Shown: one piece after another, positions 34,675-42,624 of the stretch
Layout: the number at the start of each line of letters is the position of its first letter
How positions within the stretch are numbered: position 1 is the first letter of the stretch
Source of the DNA: an uncultured Chitinophaga sp.
GTDB taxonomy: Bacteria > Bacteroidota > Bacteroidia > Chitinophagales > Chitinophagaceae
Direction of reading: 5' to 3'
Length of the DNA stretch: 42,883 nt
Assembly (NCBI RefSeq): GCF_946479755.1
Contig: NZ_CAMLHC010000048.1
Location: 1-42,883 of the forward strand
Translations under genes and position numbers: made by a program
The notes under the pieces: generated by a model
What the model was told of the DNA's origin: nothing
Databases searched by the model: none
Seen by the model: the letters and a program-made list of their open reading frames with translations, nothing else

Positions 34675-35046
34675 TTATTTGGCGCCTTTGAAGTTGTTCT
34701 TCTTCGCTTTGGCGATCGCTTCGGCTTTTACGGTATTGCTGGCGGCGTTGCCATCTGTGAGGTTGTTGAACCCATGGATGTTTTTCTTGCCGCCGAATTC
34801 TACCAGGATCACCGCTTTTTTCTCTCCGGGTTCGAAACGTACTGCTGTACTGGCCGGGATATTGAGCCGCATGCCGAAGGCCCGGTTTCTGTCGAAATCA
34901 AGCGCTTTGTTCACCTCAAAGAAGTGAAAGTGGGAACCAACCTGGATAGGACGGTCCCCCGTATTTTTCACTTCTATCCTTACCGTATTCTTTTTTGCGT
35001 TGCAAATGATATCTTCTTTTTTCAGGATGAGTTCTCCCGGTATCAT
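34675..35046 (-). CDS. ureB: Urease beta subunit
   Basis: The 123-residue structural subunit starts [13 protein letters not shown] and has the conserved [19 protein letters not shown] and [18 protein letters not shown] segments. No signal peptide is visible. I chose the ATG at 35046; the nine upstream codons do not match the family. The C terminus is Lys/Ala-rich and slightly longer than usual. It lies 33 bp after ureA and 44 bp before ureC, so the subunits are separate genes, not fused. Confidence 0.95.
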   Translation of the reverse strand: MIPGELILKKEDIICNAKKNTVRIEVKNTGDRPIQVGSHFHFFEVNKALDFDRNRAFGMRLNIPASTAVRFEPGEKKAVILVEFGGKKNIHGFNNLTDGNAASNTVKAEAIAKAKKNNFKGAK

Positions 35047-35079
35047 AATTATTTCGTTTAACAGGTTAAGCAATTGATG

Positions 35080-35385
35080 TTATCGGATAGGGTCGTGGAC
35101 AGTCACCAGTTTGTTTCCGTCAGGGAACAAAGCTTCAATCTGGATGTCGTGGATCATCTCCGGAACGCCCTCCATGACCTGGCTTCTGGTCAACAGCTTC
35201 GTGCCCCATTCCATGAGTTCCGCCACCGATAGCTTGCCATCCCTGGCTTGTTCCATGATTTCACTGGAGATGTAGGCAATACATTCCGGGTAGTTTAATT
35301 TCACCCCGCGCTTTAGCCGTTTGGCAGCCAACTCTCCTGCCTGGTGTAACAACAGCTTTTCAATTTCCCGGGTGGTTAGATGCAT
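35080..35385 (-). CDS. ureA: Urease gamma subunit
   Basis: The 101-residue structural subunit begins [20 protein letters not shown] and has [21 protein letters not shown], the conserved [18 protein letters not shown] and the C-terminal VTVHDPI. The length matches free gamma subunits. It is the first gene of the urease operon. The 293-bp upstream gap holds three palindromes likely to matter for control. No signal peptide is seen, so export with UreC would have to be by hitchhiking. Confidence 0.96.
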   Translation of the reverse strand: MHLTTREIEKLLLHQAGELAAKRLKRGVKLNYPECIAYISSEIMEQARDGKLSVAELMEWGTKLLTRSQVMEGVPEMIHDIQIEALFPDGNKLVTVHDPIR

Positions 35386-35479
35386 AGTAATTGTATTTTA
35401 TTATGATAGAAATATTCTTTGGCGCCGTACCATAGTATCTGCACACAGGTATAGCAGGGACAGCCCGAAAGGCTGAACG

Positions 35480-35504
35480 GAACAACGTTTGTGATACGTT
35501 ATTC
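35480..35504. promoter_or_regulatory. Palindromic candidate operator 1
   Basis: GAACAACGT-N7-ACGTTATTC is an inverted repeat with 8 of 9 positions paired. It lies about 95 bp before the ureA start. Confidence 0.6.
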
Positions 35505-35557
35505 CTCATGGAAAATGAAAATAAATGCGGCAGGCAACAGCCTTAAAAGACTGCACG

Positions 35558-35582
35558 GAACAATGTTACCTGCGCGTTATTC
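35558..35582. promoter_or_regulatory. Palindromic candidate operator 2
   Basis: GAACAATGT-N7-GCGTTATTC has the same layout and spacing; the arms are diverged (6 of 9 paired). It is 78 bp from copy 1. Confidence 0.5.
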
Positions 35583-35632
35583 GCAATGAAAATGAGAATG
35601 AATAAATGATAATCCTGAAAAATAGATGGACA

Positions 35633-35657
35633 GAACAACGTCTTCTACACGTTATTC
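35633..35657. promoter_or_regulatory. Palindromic candidate operator 3
   Basis: GAACAACGT-N7-ACGTTATTC has arms identical to copy 1 (8 of 9 paired), while the 7-bp spacer differs completely. It is 75 bp from copy 2 and lies just past the stop codon of the small membrane-anchored protein gene. Confidence 0.6.
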
Positions 35658-35678
35658 AACATTAAAACGAAAGTAAAA

Positions 35679-36053
35679 TCAGGCTAAGGTAAGCTGACGT
35701 TCCGGAGGCGGGGTTATCAATTCGAGAGAGTGGTGGACCAGATAGAAGGTATCTTCTCCCATAATGTGCTGAACATGGTCAAGGATAAGGGTCATACCCT
35801 CTTTCCTTTCAACGAGGTATTCGGAAAGGGGACTGTCTTCTTCCACCCGCTCTTCGTTGAAGCCGGAGCGTTCTTCGTTGAGGCCGGAGTAAGTATCCGC
35901 ATTTTGTTTGCTGAGGGTATGTATTTTTTGCTTTTGCTCTGCCTGCGTAATTAATATATAAGGCATGCTAACAGTCACCCACACAAATAACAGCATCGAG
36001 AAGATAGCTGAAATCCGTCGTAAAAAATGATATGTGTGTTTCGGTGTGCGCAT
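35679..36053 (-). CDS. Small membrane-anchored protein of unknown function
   Basis: The 124-residue product has a basic N terminus (MRTPKHTYHFLRRISA), one hydrophobic segment (~16-36) that may be an anchor or signal, then a charged soluble part and the ending LITPPPERQLTLA. A 7-residue duplication (SGLNEER, SGFNEER) comes from a 21-bp tandem repeat. I do not recognise the family. The ATG at 36053 is chosen; an upstream non-canonical start would add 19 residues. It is divergent from the TonB-receptor operon and upstream of ureA. Confidence 0.55.
   Translation of the reverse strand: MRTPKHTYHFLRRISAIFSMLLFVWVTVSMPYILITQAEQKQKIHTLSKQNADTYSGLNEERSGFNEERVEEDSPLSEYLVERKEGMTLILDHVQHIMGEDTFYLVHHSLELITPPPERQLTLA
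35851..35892. repeat. 21-bp tandem duplication inside the small ORF
   Basis: Two copies of TCTTCGTTGARGCCGGAG plus three variable bases lie at 35851-35871 and 35872-35892. They encode the repeated heptad (S)G-hydrophobic-NEER. Confidence 0.7.
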
Positions 36054-36128
36054 AAAAGTGTGACTGCGTATGAATCGCAGCGAAAGTAGTAAAAAGTTGG
36101 TAAACAACAAGTAGTTAAACGATTTATT

Positions 36129-36157
36129 TGATTTGTTATCGATCTTTTAACAAATCA
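36129..36157. promoter_or_regulatory. Palindrome in the divergent promoter region
   Basis: TGATTTGTTA (36129-36138) and TAACAAATCA (36148-36157) form a perfect 10-bp inverted repeat with a 9-bp spacer. It lies between the small protein gene and the TonB-receptor operon, so it is a candidate operator. It is followed on the plus strand by a T tract and could instead be a hairpin. Confidence 0.5.
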
Positions 36158-36208
36158 TTGGAAATTTTTTTTCAAATATTGTTTCTGCTGACACAAAAAA
36201 AAACGACC

Positions 36209-36221
36209 TTCGTGTCACGAA
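36209..36221. promoter_or_regulatory. Short palindrome upstream of the TonB receptor
   Basis: TTCGTG-T-CACGAA is a perfect 6-bp inverted repeat around one base, 100 bp before the receptor ATG. It could be an operator; nothing names its protein. Confidence 0.4.
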
Positions 36222-36320
36222 AATAAAATTCTTGCTACTTCTACTAGCACACATGGCTACACTCCGCTGATACACGGAATTTCTTCTGATGCCAATTTTA
36301 ATTAGTTAATTTTATTCGAT

Positions 36321-38471
36321 ATGCTTAGGAAAACGATGTCCCTGGCGGCATTGGCCCTTTCGTATCTGAGTGTTTCCGCCCAGGAGCAGGAGACGCCGGA
36401 TTCATTGAAAGTGCGGATGCTGGATGAACTGACTGTGACCAGTAAATACTATAAAAAATATAATCTCAGTAAAATATCTTCTGACCTGCGGTTGCAGTCG
36501 CCCTTGATAGAAATACCACAGAACATACAAATTATCAGCGCGGAAGTGCTGAAAGACCAGGTGGTCTATAATCTGATAGAAAGCGTTACCCGCAATGTGA
36601 GCGGCACTATGCGTGAAGAACTGCACAACGCAGTGTCTCCGGATATTTACTCACGGGGCGGATACATCAATGCACAGCGCAACGGAGTAGATCTGCGGCC
36701 ATTGATCAAAGGCCCGCTGGGCGACGATGCGGCGATCATCGAAACCATCGAGTTTGTAAAAGGTCCTTCCGGCTTTATGACCGCCCTCAGCGATCCTGCC
36801 GGCTCCTATAATATTGTGACCAAAAAACCGACCGGCATCAAAAAAAATACTTTCAGAATGATGTACGGCAGTTTTGATTTCTTCCGCGCCGAGTCAGACA
36901 TGGGTGGCGCGTTGGACGATAAGGGAAAATGGCAGTACCGGTTTAACCTGATGGGCATGAGCACCAAAGGTTTTATGAAATTCGATAACAACACCCGCGT
37001 ACTGATAGCACCTTCCATAAAATATGTTGCCAGCGAAAAAACATCCTTCACCCTGGAATATATTTATCAGCATATGAATTATATGCTGCTGAGTGAAGCG
37101 CAGATATCACCCTACGGCTTCGGTACCCTGCCGCGGGATTTTTCCATCTCCGATCCTAATACCCGGCCCTACAGGGCCAATGACCATAACCTTTTCTTTA
37201 CGGTGGAACATAAGTTCAACGACAACTGGAACCTGACCACCCGCATCAGCAATATTAACAATGAATATAACGGCAGCATCTTCTGGGTATACGGAAAAAA
37301 CAATCACAACCCGGATATATTGAACAGGTATTATGTGTACGACGGCGTGGGATATAATACTTTTTCGGCGCAGGCGTATATCCGCGGCCGGTTCAGCACC
37401 GGCGCCATCAAACATGCGGTGGTGGGCGGCATAGACTTCAACGATAAAAGAAACAACACAACAGACACCTGGGAAACCGCCAGCACCATCTATCCGTTGA
37501 GCATCTCCAACCCGAAATACAGCAACGTGATCAACAACAACGGAATAGGAGGCAGTTTCGATGCTGAGAATAATATATATGGTGAAAATAATCGTACCAA
37601 AGGCAGGCTGCATTATGTCTCCGCCTATGTGATGGACGAAATATCTTTGACAGATAAGCTGAAAGTAAATGCGGGTGTCCGTATGACACAGTCCAATGCC
37701 GACTTTAACCAGTACGGCAAAAAGACCGACGCCAGTGACCTGGTGGTGACGCCCAGGATAGGGATTAATTATATGGTGATGCCTACCACCAGCGTGTATG
37801 CGCTGTACGATCATTCTTACCTGCCGCAAGCCGGGGTGGCCTATGACGGCTCCTCCCTGAAACCTTTGACTGGCAGGAGTTACGAGGCCGGGATTAAAAA
37901 GGACTGGCACGACGGTACCTGGAACACCACGTTGTCTGTGTACCAGATCTACAGAACACGTACCATCCTGAGAGATCCGGTGTCAAATGCTATTTATCAA
38001 ACCGGGGAAAACAGGTCGGAAGGTGTGGAGGTAGATGTGAGAGGCCGTGTAGCCAAAGGGCTTAACATTGTAGTGAACTATGCTTTTACGGAGTCTAAGA
38101 TTACCAAAGACGAAAAGAACCCGGAAATGGTAGGTATGGCGACACCGAACAGGATAAAACATATTCAGAACACCTGGGTGAACTACACACTGCCCATACC
38201 TAAACTGCCGGGTATCTCTGTTTCTACCGGGTACCAGTTTATGGGAGGCAGAGCAGAGCGGTATACAAATGCCAACCCCGCGGCGCTGAAAGATTTTTTC
38301 AGGCTGGATGCGGGCATCGGCTATTCCAGGAAGAAGTACAGCATTAACCTGATCGTCAACAATCTGCTGGATGATCACCTGTACAGCACTGCCTGGAAGC
38401 GGAACGACATGTATTACTGGGTACAAACGGCGCCGCGTAATTTCCGCTGTGCGCTGACGGTTAACTTATAA
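36321..38471 (+). CDS. TonB-dependent outer-membrane receptor (siderophore/metallophore type)
   Basis: The 716-residue receptor has a short signal (ending YLSVSAQ, ~21), with no carboxypeptidase-like extension, so it differs from SusC. The plug (~35-165) shows SPLIEIPQNIQIISAEVLKDQ, IYSRGGYINAQRNGVDLRP and the ETIEFVKGPSGFM motif. The barrel ends NFRCALTVNL. This is the FhuE/FecA-like class that imports iron or other metal chelates. It heads a five-gene operon with ABC components; proximity to urease and nikR suggests a nickel chelate, by inference only. Confidence 0.92.
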   Translation: MLRKTMSLAALALSYLSVSAQEQETPDSLKVRMLDELTVTSKYYKKYNLSKISSDLRLQSPLIEIPQNIQIISAEVLKDQVVYNLIESVTRNVSGTMREELHNAVSPDIYSRGGYINAQRNGVDLRPLIKGPLGDDAAIIETIEFVKGPSGFMTALSDPAGSYNIVTKKPTGIKKNTFRMMYGSFDFFRAESDMGGALDDKGKWQYRFNLMGMSTKGFMKFDNNTRVLIAPSIKYVASEKTSFTLEYIYQHMNYMLLSEAQISPYGFGTLPRDFSISDPNTRPYRANDHNLFFTVEHKFNDNWNLTTRISNINNEYNGSIFWVYGKNNHNPDILNRYYVYDGVGYNTFSAQAYIRGRFSTGAIKHAVVGGIDFNDKRNNTTDTWETASTIYPLSISNPKYSNVINNNGIGGSFDAENNIYGENNRTKGRLHYVSAYVMDEISLTDKLKVNAGVRMTQSNADFNQYGKKTDASDLVVTPRIGINYMVMPTTSVYALYDHSYLPQAGVAYDGSSLKPLTGRSYEAGIKKDWHDGTWNTTLSVYQIYRTRTILRDPVSNAIYQTGENRSEGVEVDVRGRVAKGLNIVVNYAFTESKITKDEKNPEMVGMATPNRIKHIQNTWVNYTLPIPKLPGISVSTGYQFMGGRAERYTNANPAALKDFFRLDAGIGYSRKKYSINLIVNNLLDDHLYSTAWKRNDMYYWVQTAPRNFRCALTVNL

Positions 38472-38480
38472 AGCAAAATC

Positions 38481-39491
38481 ATGAAGCATATTTTTATTTT
38501 ATCAGGGTTGCTGATGCTCCTGTTGGCCTGTGGCCCCGGCGACCAGCCAGCCAATGATGCGGCCATTACCATTACGGATGTACAGGGCAACAAGGTGATG
38601 TTGCACAAACCTGCCGAAAGGATCGTCTGCCTGTTTGATCCCGTGATGGATGCTATATATATGCTGCAGGTGCAGCATAAACTGGTAGGCATACCGGCGG
38701 AGACGTATGCGGACAGAGAATTGTCTGTGCCTTACAGCCTGATTGACGAACGTATAAAAGAAAGGCGTTTGGCTATTCCCGGCGGTAACGAAACGGCCAA
38801 TATCGAAAGTATCATCGCGCTGCAGCCGGACCTGGTGATTGCCAAACACATGAGCGCCGGCAGTATCCAGGGACTGCGGGAGATGGGGATCGCTGTTTAC
38901 CTGGCATCGTCTGAAAAGTATGAGCAGGTACTGAAGGAACTGGAAGATGTAGGCAAACTGACAGGCGCTTCTGACAGGGCGCAGGAGCTGGCAGCCTATA
39001 CCAGGGAGCGTTTCGGTGCCATGCAGGCGGATGCCGCCGGGGTATCGGAAAAGGACAGGAAGAAAGCTTATTTCACCTGGGCCAACGGTCGTATCTACGC
39101 TACCACGGGACGCAACAGCATGATGAACGATTGCCTGGAATACGCCGGTGTGCAGAATGTTTGTACCGCTCCGGTCGACCAGCCTAACATCAACGCAGAA
39201 ACGCTGATCAGCTGGAACCCGGATATGATCGTGATGTGGAACGATCCGGCGGAGCTGTTTTACAGCAAAAAAGAGCTGGCTGGTATTACCGCGGTAAAAC
39301 AAAAAGCGGTCTTCAACCTGATGCCGATGTTCTTTTATAATCCGCATACGATTAAATCCCTGACGGCATCGATGCGTATCAGGGCATGGGCGGCAGGAGA
39401 GGACCCGCAGGCGTCGCAGGAGGAAGTGAAAAAAATTATGATCAAATATTACGGTGAAACAGCCGGTAACCAATTAATCACATTATTATGA
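38481..39491 (+). CDS. Periplasmic binding lipoprotein of a BtuF/FepB-type ABC importer
   Basis: The 336-residue protein has a lipobox (LLMLLLACG, Cys17) and the cluster A-II binding fold: ITITDVQGNKVMLHKPAERI near the start and NIESIIALQPDLVIAKH at about 105-120. The second lobe holds YFTWANGRIYATTGRNSMMN. Such proteins bind chelated Fe, cobalamin, haem or nickel. It follows the receptor by 9 bp and overlaps the methyltransferase gene by 4 bp (ATGA), which indicates translational coupling. Confidence 0.92.
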   Translation: MKHIFILSGLLMLLLACGPGDQPANDAAITITDVQGNKVMLHKPAERIVCLFDPVMDAIYMLQVQHKLVGIPAETYADRELSVPYSLIDERIKERRLAIPGGNETANIESIIALQPDLVIAKHMSAGSIQGLREMGIAVYLASSEKYEQVLKELEDVGKLTGASDRAQELAAYTRERFGAMQADAAGVSEKDRKKAYFTWANGRIYATTGRNSMMNDCLEYAGVQNVCTAPVDQPNINAETLISWNPDMIVMWNDPAELFYSKKELAGITAVKQKAVFNLMPMFFYNPHTIKSLTASMRIRAWAAGEDPQASQEEVKKIMIKYYGETAGNQLITLL

Positions 39492-40177
39492 TGCAGGAGA
39501 TATCCGCTTATTGGGATAAGCAAAGCGCCATCTGGCGGGAAGAAAAACAGGAAGCATGGTCGCAGCCGGTCACACAGCAATGGCTGACTTATTTTAAGGA
39601 GCTGTTGCCACACCTGAAGGGAAACAAAGTGCTGGAAGTGGGTACTGCTTCCGGGTATTTCGCCAATATACTGGCGATGGCGGGCTATGAGGTAACAGCA
39701 GCAGACATTTCAGCCAATATGATCGCGGAGGCAAAAGCTGTTTCTGAGGCGTTGGAGGTGAAGGTAGACTATCACGTGATGGACGCACAGCAGCTTGATT
39801 TTCAGGAGCAGCAGTTCGACCTGGTATTTACCCGGTTGATGACGTGGACCATACCGGACATCAACACTTTTTACGGCGAATGTTTCCGGGTACTGAAGCC
39901 TGGCGGTTTGCTGCTGAACTTTGACGGGGACTTTGGTGCTTGCCAGTTCAGCCAGGATGGGCATGAGAAATACCCGGCGGATATTATGGAACAGGCCAAC
40001 CGGATCAAAGGCCGGTTGGACATCTCCCGGCATGCCCGTCCTGCAAAGGATATAGCAGTGCTGAAGGCGGCAGGCTTCGTGATGGTGTCAGCGGATGCGA
40101 AAGAAGAGCAGGTACTGCGGCAGCCGGAAGGGACATCGGATTTATTTGAATTAAAAGGGTATAAGCCAACACATTGA
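39488..40177 (+). CDS. Class I SAM-dependent methyltransferase within the chelate-uptake operon
   Basis: The 229-residue cytoplasmic enzyme has motif I VLEVGTASGYFANILA (~38-53), the acidic AADIS loop and the later LVFTRLMTWTIPD and FRVLKPGGLLLNFDGDF segments typical of small-molecule methyltransferases. It overlaps the binding-protein gene by 4 bp. Its TGA is overlapped by the TTG start of the permease gene, so it is embedded in the transport operon. It may modify the imported chelator or help release the metal. The substrate is unknown. Confidence 0.88.
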   Translation: MMQEISAYWDKQSAIWREEKQEAWSQPVTQQWLTYFKELLPHLKGNKVLEVGTASGYFANILAMAGYEVTAADISANMIAEAKAVSEALEVKVDYHVMDAQQLDFQEQQFDLVFTRLMTWTIPDINTFYGECFRVLKPGGLLLNFDGDFGACQFSQDGHEKYPADIMEQANRIKGRLDISRHARPAKDIAVLKAAGFVMVSADAKEEQVLRQPEGTSDLFELKGYKPTH

Positions 40178-41187
40178 AACAAGGAGTAGTTTATTTCATT
40201 TGTTATGCACTGCCGGTGCCGGTCATCCTGTTATCCCTTTTTATCGGGTCTACCGGGCAGGCGGATGCAGGGGCGGCGCTGGCGCTGGCATACAAAAAAG
40301 TGGTGGCGTCTTCGCTGACGGTAGCGGAGGCAGACAGCTGGGCGATGATAAAGAATATTATCTATAACGTCCGGCTGCCGCGGGTGCTGATGACCTTCCT
40401 GGTGGGTGCTGCGTTGTCTGTCTCCGGTTCTGTGCTGCAGGGTATCTTCCGTAACCCGCTGGTGGATTCCTATGTGTTGGGAATCTCTTCCGGTGCGGCT
40501 TTCGGGGCTGCGCTGGCGATGACGATGCCGCTCATCCCGGTGAGCCTTGCGGCTTTTGCCGGTGGGGTGCTGGCCGTGCTGCTGGCGTACCTGATTGCCC
40601 GGTCGGGATCGAATGCAACTATCATCACCATTGTGTTGTCCGGTATGGTCATTTCCGGGATGTTCTCGGCGGGGCTGGCCATCGTTCAGTATATCAGCAA
40701 TCCCTATAAGCTGCAGGCGATTGTACAGTGGACGATGGGCAACCTGCATGCCGCCTCGTGGCAGGAGCTGAAGCGTGTATGCGTACCAGTTATACTAGGC
40801 CTGGTGGTGGTATTTATCTACCGGTGGAGGCTGAACGTATTGTCGCTCGGCGATGATGCGGCCAGGGCGGCCGGCGTGAACCCCGGTGCAGACAAATGGA
40901 TACTGATAGGCTGCGCCACCTTGCTGACAGCGATTACCGTAGCGGCGGTGGGGATTGTGAGCTTCTACGGACTTTTCCTGCCGCATATTGTTAGGATGAT
41001 GCTGGGGGCGGACAACCGGAAAGCGATACCTGCCAGTATTTTCCTGGGCGGTACTTTCCTGCTGGTGATAGATAATTTCTCCCGGTCGCTGTTCGCCTTT
41101 GAAATTCCGGTGGGCATCTTCACCATGTTGCTGGGCGGACCGTTTTTTATATACCTGATGCGTAAAAATAAGTTAAACTGGCACTAA
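40174..41187 (+). CDS. FecCD/BtuC-family ABC permease
   Basis: The 337-residue inner-membrane protein has about ten hydrophobic segments, with NVRLPRVLMTFLVGAALSVS, LQGIFRNPLVDSYVLGISSG (~90-110) and FYGLFLPHIVRMMLGADNRK typical of the family. It pairs with the ATPase that follows. The start is TTG at 40174, overlapping the upstream stop (TTGA). No ATG is near and the first helix would be lost with a later start, so the weak start is probably real. The stop overlaps the ATPase ATG (TAATG). Confidence 0.93.
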   Translation: MKQGVVYFICYALPVPVILLSLFIGSTGQADAGAALALAYKKVVASSLTVAEADSWAMIKNIIYNVRLPRVLMTFLVGAALSVSGSVLQGIFRNPLVDSYVLGISSGAAFGAALAMTMPLIPVSLAAFAGGVLAVLLAYLIARSGSNATIITIVLSGMVISGMFSAGLAIVQYISNPYKLQAIVQWTMGNLHAASWQELKRVCVPVILGLVVVFIYRWRLNVLSLGDDAARAAGVNPGADKWILIGCATLLTAITVAAVGIVSFYGLFLPHIVRMMLGADNRKAIPASIFLGGTFLLVIDNFSRSLFAFEIPVGIFTMLLGGPFFIYLMRKNKLNWH

Positions 41188-42005
41188 TGGAAACAGCTAT
41201 CGAAGTAAAACAAATGAGTTTTTCCTATGGGAGGCAAACCATCTTACGGGAGGTGAATGTTGGTTTTTGTGCGCGGAAGTTTTCGGTGCTGCTGGGGACT
41301 AACGGCAGTGGCAAATCGACATTGTTTAAATCCATCACCGGTGTATTGCGTGGTTACAGGGGAGACGTGTATGTCAAAGGGCTTCCTATGGCGAAGCTGA
41401 CCCATAAACAGAAAGCGGGGTTGATCGGTTTTTTGCCGCAGTTTTACCAGACCGTGTTTCCTTTTACCGTGGAAGACATTTTACTCACCGGCCGTGCGGC
41501 TTTCTCCGGTTTTTCACCGACTGCGAAAGACTACGCGATGGTGGAGAAGGTACTCACCGAGCTGGGACTGGAAGGGCTTCGGAAGAAGCGCTTCCCCCAG
41601 TTGTCGGGCGGAGAGCAGCAGATGGTGATGATTGGCCGTTTGCTGATGCAGGACCCGGAGATCATTATTCTCGATGAACCCACCAACCACCTGGACGTGT
41701 ACTACCAGCATTTTCTGATGAACAAGCTCAAAACCTTTGTGGAGCAAGGCCGCACCGTGATTGCTATTATGCATAATCCGACGCTGGCTTACCAGTTTGC
41801 GGACGATATCTTTTTTATGCTGGACAAAACAGTGATGCCGGCGGGGAACGGTGCGGAGCCGGATCTACAGCTGCTGAAGGCGGTGTACAATACTAATTTT
41901 CTCCATGTACGGCATGATGGTTTGAGGATTGTATTAGCGGCAGGAGAAATGATGACCGGCCCGGATAGCCGGCCATCAGACAGAGAAACGTACCTCGTTA
42001 GTTAG
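41187..42005 (+). CDS. ABC transporter ATPase (FepC/BtuD-like)
   Basis: The 272-residue ATPase has Walker A GTNGSGKST (~36-44), signature LSGGEQQMVMIGRLLMQDP (~137-155), Walker B IIILDEPTNHLD (~156-167) and the switch His in AIMHNP. It drives import through the FecCD-type permease. The ATG overlaps the permease stop. Its last codons overlap by 8 bp the 3' end of the convergent GH16 pseudogene. The operon shows no clear terminator in the remaining sequence. Confidence 0.94.
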   Translation: METAIEVKQMSFSYGRQTILREVNVGFCARKFSVLLGTNGSGKSTLFKSITGVLRGYRGDVYVKGLPMAKLTHKQKAGLIGFLPQFYQTVFPFTVEDILLTGRAAFSGFSPTAKDYAMVEKVLTELGLEGLRKKRFPQLSGGEQQMVMIGRLLMQDPEIIILDEPTNHLDVYYQHFLMNKLKTFVEQGRTVIAIMHNPTLAYQFADDIFFMLDKTVMPAGNGAEPDLQLLKAVYNTNFLHVRHDGLRIVLAAGEMMTGPDSRPSDRETYLVS

Positions 42006-42604
42006 GCTGGTATACGCGAACGTAGTCGAAAACCACGCTGTCGGGGTAGGTACCCAGGGAAGGTGTACCACCAAAGCCGGTGAGTTCCGTACTTAGAATC
42101 ATATATTCGGTACGTTTAGACAGCCCGAAAGTGGTTTCCCATGTTTGGTTACCATCTACATAGAATTTATAACCTGAGTCGGTCCATAACAGTCCGAAGG
42201 TATGATAACCGGTATCTACAGCGGGGTAGGGTACCTGGAATCCCTGTGATTGGTGGGCGCTGCCATAGCCGTTGATATGAATGGTTTGCCACACTTTTCC
42301 GGGGCTGTTGCGGTGATATTCGAATATATCTAGCTCCGTCTACCGTAGCATATTGCCTGACGGTTCCGTTGGCCCTGTAGCTCCATTTGCTGGTGTCCAT
42401 TTGCGTTCCGTTAAATTCATCACTCCATACCAGTTTGTATTTGGCCAGAATTTTCTCAACGTCTGTTATACCACCATTTTTACCGGCCAATGAGGCCGCA
42501 TCTGTGGGCATGCGCTGAAGCTCAGACGGGGATGTGTTTTTCTGACACGCGGTGGCCATGATAATGGCGCTGGCGGAAAGCCAAAACAGTTTCGCTTTTT
42601 TCAT
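41998..42604 (-). pseudogene. GH16 beta-glucanase lipoprotein, broken by internal deletion and frameshift
   Basis: The N-terminal piece (ATG at 42604) has a lipoprotein signal (MKKAKLFW...IMATAC) and the GH16 start KLVWSDEFNGTQMDTSKWSY. It then runs out of frame near 42337-42345. The catalytic motif ELDIFE (Glu codon at 42334-42336) and the C-terminal half (HINGYGSAHQSQGF, YHTFGLLWT, SVVFDYVRVYQPN) follow in another frame. Compared with intact GH16 proteins about 80 residues between them, including the first substrate-binding strands, are missing. The product would be inactive. A sequencing error alone cannot explain the missing stretch. Confidence 0.8.
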
Positions 42605-42624
42605 AACGTTTTTGTTTTTGGAAG

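Larger units (their letters stand above)
35386..35678. other. Upstream region of the urease operon with three ~75-bp repeat units
   Basis: This 293-bp non-coding region contains three imperfect tandem units, each holding a palindrome of the form GAAYAAYGT-N7-RCGTTATTC followed by an A-rich tract (like ATGAAAATGAGAATGAAT). A small CAGCC-N5-GGCTG hairpin lies at 35461-35475. A weak -7-like TACCTGTG on the minus strand at 35446-35453 may be the ureA promoter. Confidence 0.7.

Noticed and set aside
36054..36320. Cobalamin or other riboswitch upstream of the TonB receptor
   Set aside because: The interval is short and AT-rich, and I found no B12-box or other known riboswitch core, only two palindromes.
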